From NCBI GenBank assembly GCA_045640905.1, contig JAZUFW010000075.1, forward strand, positions 1-23,907: a DNA stretch of 23,907 nt, written 5' to 3'. The notes under the pieces were generated by a model. The model was given only the letters and a program-made list of their open reading frames with translations, searched no databases and was not told the origin of the DNA. Position numbers and translations under genes: made by a program. Shown piece by piece: positions 16,704 to 23,736 of the stretch. Within the stretch, counting starts at the first letter, position 1; the number at the start of each line of letters is the position of its first letter. The stretch is from JAILLW01 sp045640905 (GTDB taxonomy: Bacteria; Bacillota; Clostridia; Lachnospirales; Lachnospiraceae).

Positions 16704-18914
16704 TTACTTAACATCAAACGTAACCGATTCCGAAACGAGCGGCGCACTCAGCAGATATTCTTCCATTAACTCTCTGGTTCGGTCAAGTTCTTCTTTATTT
16801 TTTGCTTTTAAATACAGATTGTATCTGTAAAAATCATTTATTTTGCTGATACTGTCAGGTGCGGGGCCTATCTTTACTATGCGTCCGGTAACCTTCTTTG
16901 AAAGTGCCGTAGCCAACCCCAACGCTCGTTTATCATCCTTTGATTGAACCAGGACCCTTAACATATTTCCAAACGGGGGATATGAACAAATCGATCTAAA
17001 GGCGGCCTCTTCTTCGTAAAATGAATCATAATCCTGTTTTGCCGCCATTCGTATACTGTAATGGTCCGGGTTATAAGTCTGAATGAGGCATAAGCCTTTC
17101 TTTGTTCCGCGCCCGGCTCTGCCGGCGGCCTGCGCCAACAGTTGAAAGGTCCTTTCTCCTGATGTAAAGGAGCTTTCGGACAGCGACAAATCCGCTACCA
17201 CGATTCCGACCAACGTTACATCGGGAAAATCATGTCCCTTCACTATCATCTGCGTTCCTACGAGAATATCTGCCTCTTTATCCTTAAAGGCACTCAATAT
17301 CTTTTCGTAACTGTCTTTTGTTCTGGTAGTATCAGAATCCATTCGAAGAACTCTGGCCGCAGGAAAAAGTTTTTTAAGTTCTTCCTCTATCTGTTCGGTT
17401 CCCACTTTGAATCCCGATATATACCGTGATCCGCATTTCGGACAGTTGCTTACATCTTTTGTCGCGTATCCGCAATAATGGCAGACTAATTTGCCTCCTC
17501 GATGTTTAACCATCGACACATCACAATGGGGGCATTTTATCACATTGCCGCATTCTCTGCACGTAATACATCCTAAATATCCGCGCCTGTTCAAAAACAG
17601 CATGACCTGTTCGTTTTTTTTCAGTCTGTCGGCAATATTATTTTTTAATTCCTTTGAAAAAGCAGACCTGTTTCCGCTTCTCAGCTCCGCACGCATATCT
17701 ATAATATGCGTTTCGGGTAATTCGCCTCCCGTCAGACGTTTGGTCAGACGATACAGCTTGTAATAGCCTTCCTTGGCCAGATAATAGCTGTTAACGGACG
17801 GAGTAGCCGATCCGAGAATCAAGCAGGCTCCCTTTATTCTGCACAGTTCATTCGCAACTTCCGTTGCATGATATTTCGGGCTCTGTTCGGAAATATAACT
17901 GCTTTCGTGCTCTTCGTCTATGATAACTGCTCCGAGATTAGCAAACGGTACAAATAAGGCGGAGCGCGGTCCTATTATCACATCAATTTCGCCTTTTCTG
18001 GCACGTTCGCACCGTTCATACCGCTCTCCGGGAGACAATGATGAATTGATTACCGAAACGCGTTCACCGAAGCGCTGGTAAAACCGCATCAAGGTCTGAT
18101 ATGTCAAAGCTATTTCCGGAATCAGCATTATGCACTGCTTTCCGCTTTTAACCACTTCTTCAATAATGTTTATATATACTTCTGTCTTTCCGGAACCCGT
18201 TATTCCGAGTATCAGATATCTGCCCTCACCTGTTTTTACGCTCTTTCCGGCTTTAAAATCACTGACTATCTCGTCAATTATTTTTCGTTGCTCATCCGAT
18301 AGATTTTTCTCTTTGGGATTATCGAAAATGCTTGGTGCCTTTGCATCAGCATCCTCTGTTTTAATCTCAATTACCCCGTCACGGGAAAGAGCATTTAAGG
18401 TAGCTGCGCTGACATTCAGTTTCCCCGACAAAAACTCATACGGAATGCTTTCATTTTCCAGCAGTTCTTTTAGCACTCGGGCTTTGGCATTCTGCTTTTT
18501 ACGGAGGCATTCACCAAATATCGAATTAATTTCTTCTTTCGTCTTTTTCCTGACTACCGTCTTCCGTTCTCTGACCTTTATTGTCGATTTTACGGGAAGC
18601 ACACATTTTAAAGCCCGAATCATGGTCGAGCCATAGTTTTCTTTAATAAACCATGCCAGTTCAATGGCATCTTTTTCCAACGAGGTCTGATTCTCCGAAA
18701 TACGCGATACGCTCTTAAGCTTTTCAATCGGATATTCGTTCCTGTCGGTTATTTCCAAAACATACGCAGCAGTCTCTTTATCTCCTCGTCCGAACGGAAC
18801 CAAAACACAGTCCCCGACTCGAATTTTGGAACACATCTCATCCGGAATAATATACTGAAATGTTCTGTCTATTTTTTCATGTGAAATATCTATTATTACA
18901 TTTGCAAAAAGCAT
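16704..18914 (-). CDS. priA: Primosomal protein N', replication restart helicase PriA
   Basis: 3'-5' superfamily 2 helicase of 736 aa that reloads the replisome at stalled forks. An N-terminal DNA-binding domain (about residues 1-110) is followed by the helicase core with GITGSGKTEVY (Walker A), IDEEH (Walker B) and LILGSATPS. The zinc-binding insert has eight Cys in CRECGNVIKCPHCD, CHYCGYA and CPKCGS. Motifs V and VI read VGTQMIVKGHDFPDV and QAAGRAGRG. ATG 18914 lies 24 nt after the murE stop. The priA-def-fmt-rsmB order is classic for Firmicutes. Confidence 0.97.
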   Translation of the reverse strand: MLFANVIIDISHEKIDRTFQYIIPDEMCSKIRVGDCVLVPFGRGDKETAAYVLEITDRNEYPIEKLKSVSRISENQTSLEKDAIELAWFIKENYGSTMIRALKCVLPVKSTIKVRERKTVVRKKTKEEINSIFGECLRKKQNAKARVLKELLENESIPYEFLSGKLNVSAATLNALSRDGVIEIKTEDADAKAPSIFDNPKEKNLSDEQRKIIDEIVSDFKAGKSVKTGEGRYLILGITGSGKTEVYINIIEEVVKSGKQCIMLIPEIALTYQTLMRFYQRFGERVSVINSSLSPGERYERCERARKGEIDVIIGPRSALFVPFANLGAVIIDEEHESSYISEQSPKYHATEVANELCRIKGACLILGSATPSVNSYYLAKEGYYKLYRLTKRLTGGELPETHIIDMRAELRSGNRSAFSKELKNNIADRLKKNEQVMLFLNRRGYLGCITCRECGNVIKCPHCDVSMVKHRGGKLVCHYCGYATKDVSNCPKCGSRYISGFKVGTEQIEEELKKLFPAARVLRMDSDTTRTKDSYEKILSAFKDKEADILVGTQMIVKGHDFPDVTLVGIVVADLSLSESSFTSGERTFQLLAQAAGRAGRGTKKGLCLIQTYNPDHYSIRMAAKQDYDSFYEEEAAFRSICSYPPFGNMLRVLVQSKDDKRALGLATALSKKVTGRIVKIGPAPDSISKINDFYRYNLYLKAKNKEELDRTRELMEEYLLSAPLVSESVTFDVK

Positions 18915-18938
18915 CTTTTTTCTTTCCGTATTAAAAGA

Positions 18939-20423
18939 CTAGTTAATCGATGAAAGAATCTCTTTGATAATGACTCTTTCGTCCATAGGGTACTTTACGC
19001 CCTTTATTTCCTGGTAATCTTCATGTCCTTTTCCGGCCAGCAATACCACATCACCGGGTTTTGATTTTTCGATTGCGTACTTAATTGCCTCTCTTCTATC
19101 GATGATTTCTACGTATTTTCCGTCTGTTTTCGAAATACCGACTTTGATGTCATTTATTATATCCGCCGGTTCCTCATCACGCGGATTATCACTCGTGATT
19201 ATGGTTAAATCAGCCATTTGGCCGGACACCTCACCCATCTCATACCTACGTTCCTTGGAGCGATTGCCTCCGCAGCCGAAAAGGCATACCAATCTCTTCG
19301 GTTCATACTCACGTAAGGTTCCCAATATGCTCTTTAAGCTCAATGCATTATGCGCATAATCAATAATCAGCGTAATCGGATACGGTGTTTTTACTATTTC
19401 CACACGTCCCTTCACCGAAATATCCTTTAACGCATTAACAATGTTTTCTTTGGATATTCCGAAATGGTCGCAAATGGCAATAGCTGTCAGCGCATTATAT
19501 ACGCTGAATGTACCCGGTGTGGATACATATATTTTCGATTCCAGTTTGCCCCGCAAATCAAATTCGATTCCGAGAGCCCCCGGTTCATTGCATAAAACCG
19601 TATTTTCTGCGTAATAATCAGCGTCTTTATTGAATCCGAATGTCTCTACAACTTCGCAGGTATGGTTCTTTATAATATCCAATGCATATTTATCATCTGC
19701 ATTAATAAGGGCATATCTGCACTGTCTGAACAGTCTGCTCTTACATTCCAGATAATCTTCAAACGAATCATGTTCGTTAGGTCCTATATGATCGGGAGAC
19801 AGATTTGTAAAGACTCCGAGTTCAAAGGTAAAGCCGGCTGTTCTGTGGAGTTTGAGCCCTTGGCTTGCCACCTCCATAACTACTATTTCAATGCCTTCGT
19901 CCGCCATCTTTTTAAAGAATCCCTGCAGTTCGAAGGATTCCGGCGTAGTGTTTTTGGCAGGAATATGCTCATCATTGATTATAATCTCAATAGTTCCGAT
20001 TAATCCGACCTTATAACCTGCCTTCATCAATGCGGAACGCACCATGTATGAAGTAGTCGTTTTCCCTTTTGTTCCTGTTATTCCGATTACCTTTAATCGA
20101 TCTGCCGGATAACCGTAAAACGCCGCCGATATATTTGCCATGGCAACACGTGAATCATTGACCTTTATGACAGTAATGTCATTTTTAATTTCTTTTAGCT
20201 TCTGTATATCGACATCTTTTTCTACAATGAGCGTACAGGCTCCTTTTGATACCACATCTTTGGCAAATTCATGACCGTCAACTTTGAATCCGCTGATGCA
20301 TATGAACATACAATCTTCTGTAGCCTTACGTGAATCAATAACTACAGTGCTGACGGATTTATTAATGCTGCCGCATACTACTTCATAATCTATTTTTTCC
20401 AACAAACTCTTTATCTCGTACAT
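18939..20423 (-). CDS. murE: UDP-MurNAc-tripeptide synthetase MurE, meso-diaminopimelate type
   Basis: ATP-dependent Mur ligase of 494 aa that adds the third amino acid to the peptidoglycan precursor in the cytoplasm. GITGTKGKTTTSYM is the ATP loop, and TTPESFELQ and LSPDHIGPNEHDSFEDYLECK are family segments. The DNPR motif (SDNPRDEEP, about residue 409) selects meso-DAP, predicting an A1-gamma type wall. ATG 20423 has GGAG 6 nt upstream. It appears to be the first gene of the long operon. The link with pknB downstream is physical; PASTA kinases sense the products of this pathway. Confidence 0.96.
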   Translation of the reverse strand: MYEIKSLLEKIDYEVVCGSINKSVSTVVIDSRKATEDCMFICISGFKVDGHEFAKDVVSKGACTLIVEKDVDIQKLKEIKNDITVIKVNDSRVAMANISAAFYGYPADRLKVIGITGTKGKTTTSYMVRSALMKAGYKVGLIGTIEIIINDEHIPAKNTTPESFELQGFFKKMADEGIEIVVMEVASQGLKLHRTAGFTFELGVFTNLSPDHIGPNEHDSFEDYLECKSRLFRQCRYALINADDKYALDIIKNHTCEVVETFGFNKDADYYAENTVLCNEPGALGIEFDLRGKLESKIYVSTPGTFSVYNALTAIAICDHFGISKENIVNALKDISVKGRVEIVKTPYPITLIIDYAHNALSLKSILGTLREYEPKRLVCLFGCGGNRSKERRYEMGEVSGQMADLTIITSDNPRDEEPADIINDIKVGISKTDGKYVEIIDRREAIKYAIEKSKPGDVVLLAGKGHEDYQEIKGVKYPMDERVIIKEILSSIN

Positions 20424-20474
20424 AACCGACTCCGTATATTTTGTGCCATAAAATCAAAAAAGATTAACTAAACT

Positions 20475-20483
20475 ATTTTACCA
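20475..20483 (-). promoter_or_regulatory. Possible extended -10 promoter for the murE operon
   Basis: The minus strand reads TGGTAAAAT, an extended -10, about 52 nt before the murE ATG. No convincing -35 is found 16-18 bp upstream. It lies between the terminator-like hairpin at 20518-20540 and murE, the expected place. The transcript leader would be about 45 nt. Confidence 0.4.
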
Positions 20484-20517
20484 CACAATCGCAAGTAAAA
20501 CACATAAGAACCTTAAA

Positions 20518-20540
20518 GGGCCCCTGCACTGCAGGGGCCC
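20518..20540 (-). terminator. GC-rich hairpin, probable terminator of the pyk operon
   Basis: A perfect palindrome, GGGCCCCTGCA around a single central base, can form 10 bp with a 3-nt loop. Read on the minus strand it is followed by TTTAAGGTTCTT, a broken U-tract. On the plus strand no T-run follows. It separates the pyk-small protein transcript from the murE promoter. The weak U-tract leaves some doubt that it ends transcription fully. Confidence 0.6.
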
Positions 20541-20543
20541 CAC

Positions 20544-20702
20544 CCGTATTACTACGGATTATCATTAATCGGCATAACGCATATATGTCTTGAACTATAG
20601 CAGTTCGGTGCTATTGGGAGAGAAATTCCTTTTGGAAAATCCGAGTTAAAAACGAACGCCATATCATTTCAAAACATCAGGGGATCTACGTCATGCCGTT
20701 AA
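20544..20702 (-). other. Structured non-coding region between the 28-aa ORF and the terminator
   Basis: No gene of useful length lies here. On the minus strand the arms TTAACGGCATGACG (20702-20689) and CGTTATGCCGATTAA (20579-20565) pair over about 14 bp with one bulge and one G-U, closing a domain of about 109 nt. Inside are ATAGCA/TGCTAT and TTCC/GGAA hairpins; outside is CCGTA/TACGG (20544-20557), next to the GC-rich hairpin. The 28-aa ORF stop lies in the 5' arm, so the structure begins at the end of that gene. It could be a 3'UTR fold or a small RNA. Confidence 0.5.
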
Positions 20703-20785
20703 TGCTCTCTTTTAATGATCCATATTCCCACAACTACGAAAACAGCGATCATTATTCCAACAAAAACATCCATTCCGCTAATCAT
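20699..20785 (-). CDS. Tiny single-helix membrane protein, 28 aa
   Basis: A 28-residue frame starting MISGMDVFVG, then one hydrophobic helix (about residues 7-24, ending VVVGIWII), and a charged end KREH. The start is ATG 20785 with AAAAGGAG about 9 nt upstream, which is better than chance. It overlaps the stop of the 49-aa ORF (TATGATTAG) in a different frame, a sign of coupled translation. No family is recognised. The good ribosome site, overlap and membrane-like composition support a real gene; its function is unknown. Confidence 0.6.
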   Translation of the reverse strand: MISGMDVFVGIMIAVFVVVGIWIIKREH

Positions 20786-20927
20786 AAAGAGGAACTCCTT
20801 TTGTAATCTTTCTCACTATCTTTTTAAGAAGTACCCAAAACAAAGAAACAACAATATAGAGTGAACTTCCCACCCCCAGAATTGCTTCTAAAACAAAAAT
20901 AATATAAATTAATACATTACCCATCAT
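20778..20927 (-). CDS. Small membrane protein, 49 aa
   Basis: A 49-residue frame beginning MMGNVLIYII, with a hydrophobic stretch over about residues 5-34 and then a basic cytoplasmic-type tail (LLKKIVRKITKG). AGGAG lies 5-8 nt before the two adjacent ATGs (20927, 20924). It follows the 132-aa gene after 72 nt and overlaps the 28-aa ORF by 8 nt. The stretch may be one long helix or a hairpin of two. Positive-inside distribution suggests the C-terminus is in the cytoplasm. I recognise no family. Confidence 0.65.
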   Translation of the reverse strand: MMGNVLIYIIFVLEAILGVGSSLYIVVSLFWVLLKKIVRKITKGVPLYD

Positions 20928-20999
20928 TAATTCTCCTATTCAATTGCACAACAATATCGCACGCCGAAGCGTACGTCTTCAAAAAATCAAATAGGATTG

Positions 21000-21398
21000 T
21001 TATTTTCTTCCGTCAGAATCATGCAGGAAATCTGCTATCAGAATACTGTTGCAAACCGGCAACAGCATAAATGAATTACATATACTTTCATAATATGCTA
21101 CGCCTGCACCGCACGACAATGCACAGGACAGGTCAATAGAAATCTTGGAATGATTTTTTATTCTGAGCTTATTGGTTGAAACACGGCTTAATTGCTCTTT
21201 TACGGTTTCTTCCGTTTTAACCGGTCTGACCGTAAACTCTGCTACAGGAGAAAGCTCAACAATAGACGCGGACAAATCACCCGCGTTTATTGTTTTTGAC
21301 AGCGAATAAATCGTTGCATTTTGGCAAAAAACAGCCAAAATGATCAACGATGTCGCCAACAAAAGCAATATGAAATTCTTATTTCTAAGTTGTTTCAT
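21000..21398 (-). CDS. Unrecognised exported or membrane-anchored protein, 132 aa
   Basis: The N-terminus MKQLRNKNFILLLLATSLIILAVFC is a basic n-region plus a hydrophobic helix, so a signal peptide or membrane anchor. The middle is polar and Thr/Glu/Val-rich. The C-terminal third holds four Cys (two in LSCALSCG, then SICNSF and PVCNS) in a moderately hydrophobic segment. The cysteine right after the first helix (FCQN) does not make a convincing lipobox. ATG 21398 lies 24 nt after the pyk stop with no terminator between, so it is probably cotranscribed with pyk. No Shine-Dalgarno is obvious. No family recognised and no function proposed. Confidence 0.75.
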   Translation of the reverse strand: MKQLRNKNFILLLLATSLIILAVFCQNATIYSLSKTINAGDLSASIVELSPVAEFTVRPVKTEETVKEQLSRVSTNKLRIKNHSKISIDLSCALSCGAGVAYYESICNSFMLLPVCNSILIADFLHDSDGRK

Positions 21399-21422
21399 AA
21401 ATTAAGACCGAATATATAGCTT

Positions 21423-22835
21423 CTATATTGTTTCAATTCGAATTGTATTTGTTCCGCCGGTTTTTCCCGTTACGAGTCCGCCGGTAATAATAACCGTATC
21501 GCCTTCGCTTAATCCAAAGCGTTCCTTGGCAATCAGCTTTGCATTGTAAAACAGCACCTCTACCGTGGGATACATCTCACTCATGACAGGATATACACCC
21601 CATGATAATGCCAGTTTTCTGCATATTTTTTCATCAACGCAAATAGCCAAAATATCAACCGGCGATCTGAATCTTGATACCATTCTTGCAGTCATTCCCG
21701 AAATTGAGCTTACCACTATGGCCTTGGCATCCAAATCCATCGACATGGCGCATACCGAATGTGATACGGCATCCATACTGTTCTTTATTTTGAAATCATT
21801 ATTATAAAATCTCTTTTTATAGTTGATGGCACTTTCCGTCTGCTCAACAATTCGTGTCATGGTCTCCACAGTAAGCACGGGATATTTTCCGGCAGCCGTT
21901 TCTCCCGATAGCATAACAGCACTGGTCCCGTCATATACAGCGTTTGCAACATCCGAAATTTCTGCTCTGGTAGGTCTGGGATTTGTAATCATGGTCTCGA
22001 GCATTTCCGTAGCTGTAATAACACGTTTTCCAAGCATTCTGCAGGTTTCAATCAGTTTCTTTTGAATGCCGGGCAATTCTTCAAAAGGAACTTCAACGCC
22101 CATATCTCCTCTGGCTATCATGATACCGTCGCACAAAGTGCAAATCTCTTCGATATTATCAACCCCGGAAGCATTTTCAATCTTCGCAATAAGCGAAACA
22201 TCATTTCCTCCGTTTGCATCGATAAATGAACGGACATCCTCCAAATCCTGCTTGCAGGAAACGAACGAGCACGCAATATAGTCGATATTCTGTGACAATC
22301 CGAATAACAAATCTTCTTTATCCTTTTGGCTCAGGTAAACCTGTTTAAGTACCTTGCCCGGGAAACTCATGCTCTTGTGATCTGAAATAACCCCGCCGGA
22401 CTTAACAACAGTATAGATATCATTTCCCTTTACGGATTCGACTTCAAAAATCAAAAGACCGTTATTAACAAGTATGGTGTCTCCCGCTTTCATCTCCTTG
22501 TTGAGATTTGCGTAGCTTACCGAAACTTTACTTTCGTTACCCGTCACATTGTCGGTAGTAAAGATAAATGTATCTCCTTCTTTAAGTTCCGCTTTACCGT
22601 TTTCAAACACACCGGTTCTGTATTCAGGCCCCTTTGTATCAAGCATAATGGCAATAGGTAAATTAAGTTTTTCTCTGACTTTTTTAATCAGTTCAATTCT
22701 TTCCTTGTGCTCATCATATGTACCGTGCGAAAAGTTAAGTCGCGCAACATTCATGCCTGCCTTCATCATCTGTTCAAGTATATTCTCATCCGTGCAGGCC
22801 GGTCCTATCGTGCAAATAATCTTCGTTTTTTTCAT
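21423..22835 (-). CDS. pyk: Pyruvate kinase
   Basis: Glycolytic enzyme converting PEP and ADP to pyruvate and ATP. About 470 aa: TIM barrel with MLDTKGPEYRTG, the Mg/PEP motif MIARGDMGVEVP and the signature TATEMLETMITNPRPTRAEISDVANAVYDG followed by AVMLSGETAAGKYP; the B domain and a C-terminal allosteric domain are present. It lacks the extra PEP-utiliser-like C-terminal domain of Bacillus-type enzymes. The start is ATG 22835, 8 nt after AAGGTGG; a GTG at 22847 would lie within that site. Expression is likely controlled by the leader described separately, because the Shine-Dalgarno is inside a terminator-like hairpin. Confidence 0.97.
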   Translation of the reverse strand: MKKTKIICTIGPACTDENILEQMMKAGMNVARLNFSHGTYDEHKERIELIKKVREKLNLPIAIMLDTKGPEYRTGVFENGKAELKEGDTFIFTTDNVTGNESKVSVSYANLNKEMKAGDTILVNNGLLIFEVESVKGNDIYTVVKSGGVISDHKSMSFPGKVLKQVYLSQKDKEDLLFGLSQNIDYIACSFVSCKQDLEDVRSFIDANGGNDVSLIAKIENASGVDNIEEICTLCDGIMIARGDMGVEVPFEELPGIQKKLIETCRMLGKRVITATEMLETMITNPRPTRAEISDVANAVYDGTSAVMLSGETAAGKYPVLTVETMTRIVEQTESAINYKKRFYNNDFKIKNSMDAVSHSVCAMSMDLDAKAIVVSSISGMTARMVSRFRSPVDILAICVDEKICRKLALSWGVYPVMSEMYPTVEVLFYNAKLIAKERFGLSEGDTVIITGGLVTGKTGGTNTIRIETI

Positions 22836-22936
22836 AAAAAATACCACCTTTCAGCATGAAGAGGTGGCAAACTAAACTATATCATCGGCATAAATAGAAC
22901 ACCGTGTGTTCTATGACAGACTCCACCTCTTATGCC
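22836..22936 (-). promoter_or_regulatory. pyk leader: candidate attenuator or riboswitch
   Basis: A 101-nt leader from the predicted start at G22936 to the pyk ATG. The terminator-like hairpin is CCACCT (22867-22862), a bulged C, TTCA (22860-22857), loop TGC, TGAA (22853-22850), AGGTGG (22849-22844), then TATTTTTT directly before ATG; it holds the Shine-Dalgarno. The competing helix is AAGAGGTGG (22931-22923) with CCACCTCTT (22867-22859), a perfect 9 bp that uses the same bases. The 5' end GGCATAA (22936-22930) also pairs with TTATGCC (22893-22887), interlocking with the antiterminator as a possible H-type pseudoknot around a 9-bp hairpin (22894-22914). I do not recognise a known riboswitch or T-box. 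Confidence 0.72.
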
Positions 22937-22943
22937 AAGAGGT

Positions 22944-22972
22944 ATTATATGATATTCGCCAAACTTTAGCAA
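22944..22972 (-). promoter_or_regulatory. pyk promoter, sigma-A type
   Basis: -35 TTGCTA (22972-22967), a 17-bp spacer and -10 TATAAT (22949-22944) on the minus strand. The predicted start is about 8 nt downstream at G22936, so the RNA would begin exactly with the GGCATAA arm of the leader structure. Confidence 0.8.
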
Positions 22973-23047
22973 CAAAAAACGCAAAAGGTTATCGCAAATA
23001 ATTCTTACTCTGCTTGTTGGCTTTTTTATCTGTCATATTGTTCCACG

Positions 23048-23129
23048 CCCTACGTTCCGTAAGCATATATGCAGTTTGCTTCGTATGACTCCAGTTCGGC
23101 CTCCGCCTTCGGTATTACTTTGCTCACAC
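23048..23129 (-). repeat. Repeat R, complete copy 1 (inverted)
   Basis: An 82-nt unit read on the minus strand, beginning GTGTGAGCAAAGTAATACCG and ending GCTTACGGAACGTAGGG. It matches the copy at 23608-23689 without gaps at about 66 of 82 positions, and the differences cluster in the middle. It contains the palindromic core TGCATATATGC. Confidence 0.85.
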
Positions 23130-23144
23130 TATGTTTTTGAAAGA

Positions 23145-23176
23145 TACGTTTCGTAAGCATATATACAGTTTGCTTC
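23145..23176 (-). repeat. Repeat R, partial copy (3' part, inverted)
   Basis: On the minus strand GAAGCAAACTGTATATATGC is followed by TTACGAAACGTA, matching the last third of unit R with a few changes. The 5' part of the unit is absent. Confidence 0.75.
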
Positions 23177-23198
23177 CTATCTGCGTAAAATGTGTTTT

Positions 23199-23335
23199 CT
23201 AAATGCTTCCTCAAGGTTTCGGTAACGGACGCGAACGTCGCACCCGACATCCGTGTAACTGGGTCCCCTTCGGGGACCATTGCTCCTATTTCGGCATCCA
23301 TGCCGAAATTTGCTGGGGACTCTGGAAGCATTAAG
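23199..23335. repeat. Multi-branched palindrome 1
   Basis: Outer arms CTAAATGCTTCC (23199-23210) and GGAAGCATTAAG (23324-23335) pair with one mismatch. Inside are GGTCCCC-TTC-GGGGACC (23262-23278) and ATTTCGGCAT-CC-ATGCCGAAAT (23288-23309). The GGGGAC at 23315-23320 can compete for the GTCCCC arm. The transcribed strand, if any, is unknown. Confidence 0.65.
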
Positions 23336-23362
23336 AAAACTCAATTTTACTCCGCAAGGAAC

Positions 23363-23393
23363 GCAAACTGCACATATGCTTACTCCACTTACG
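23363..23393 (+). repeat. Repeat R, partial copy (3' part, direct)
   Basis: GCAAACTGCACATATGCTTA followed by CTCCACTTACG matches the 3' part of unit R with substitutions. It is the most diverged copy and is inverted relative to 23145-23176. Confidence 0.65.
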
Positions 23394-23464
23394 TTATTGC
23401 CGGCTTAAGGAAAAACGAGGCCGGAGAATTCGGTGTTGGTTTGCGAATCGATAGGACGAAATTG

Positions 23465-23598
23465 TGCTTTTGACTTAGAAACTCGACTAACTGTAGGTAA
23501 AAAATCCCGGATGGATTTTTTAGGTTCAGTTGGCAACGGATTGCCAATTGAACCGGCCGAACGCATTCGAAGATGCGAGTTTCTTAGTCAAAAGTGCA
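23465..23598. repeat. Multi-branched palindrome 2 (cloverleaf-like)
   Basis: Outer arms 23465-23485 (TGCTTTTGACTTAGAAACTC plus G) and 23576-23598 pair over about 20 bp with one mismatch and a 2-nt bulge. Three hairpins are inside: TAAAAAATCC/GGATTTTTTA (23498-23522), GGTTCAGTTGGCAA-cgga-TTGCCAATTGAACC (23523-23554, 14 bp with one G-T) and CGCAT/ATGCG (23562-23577). The whole 134 nt can fold as a four-way junction on either strand. Confidence 0.7.
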
Positions 23599-23607
23599 GT
23601 TGAGGAC

Positions 23608-23689
23608 GTGTGAGCAAAGTAATACCGAAGGTGATGGCCGTATCTATTAGATTTGAAGCAAAATGCATATATGCTTACGCAACGTAGGG
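23608..23689 (+). repeat. Repeat R, complete copy 2 (direct)
   Basis: The second complete 82-nt unit, the same length as copy 1 and in the opposite orientation. Its ends GTGTGAGCAAAGTAATACCG and AACGTAGGG are conserved. Both complete copies remain open in one frame ending at the same TAG, with the peptide pattern VSKVIPK ... CIYAY. Confidence 0.85.
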
Positions 23690-23700
23690 TGTCCAATACG

Positions 23701-23736
23701 GTGTGAGCAAAGTAATACCGAAGGTGATGGCCGTAT
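23701..23736 (+). repeat. Repeat R, partial copy (5' part, direct)
   Basis: Thirty-six bases identical to the start of copy 2, in tandem with it after 11 nt, then unrelated sequence. Flanking AATACGG and CCGTATT form short inverted arms. The perfect identity suggests a recent duplication. Confidence 0.8.

Noticed and set aside
16691..16747. Longer def N-terminus overlapping priA
   Set aside because: The added residues are unlike deformylases; ATG 16690 yields the standard N-terminus and has a ribosome site.
22836..22936. T-box or an ordinary terminator of an upstream gene
   Set aside because: There is no T-box UGGNACCGCG-type bulge or specifier stem, and pyk is not a usual T-box target. No minus-strand gene lies upstream for a terminator to serve, and the hairpin ends directly at the pyk ATG.
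23050..23331. 93-aa minus-strand reading frame in the repeat region
   Set aside because: It runs across palindrome 1 and two repeat copies, has no convincing ribosome site and no recognisable domain; its composition follows the repeats.
23192..23473. 93-aa plus-strand reading frame
   Set aside because: It covers the same palindrome and a diverged repeat copy on the other strand, with no ribosome site. The C-terminal part could be a fossil coding tail, but evidence is too thin.
23048..23736. CRISPR array
   Set aside because: The repeats are inverted as well as direct, imperfect and unevenly spaced, and no cas genes are near.
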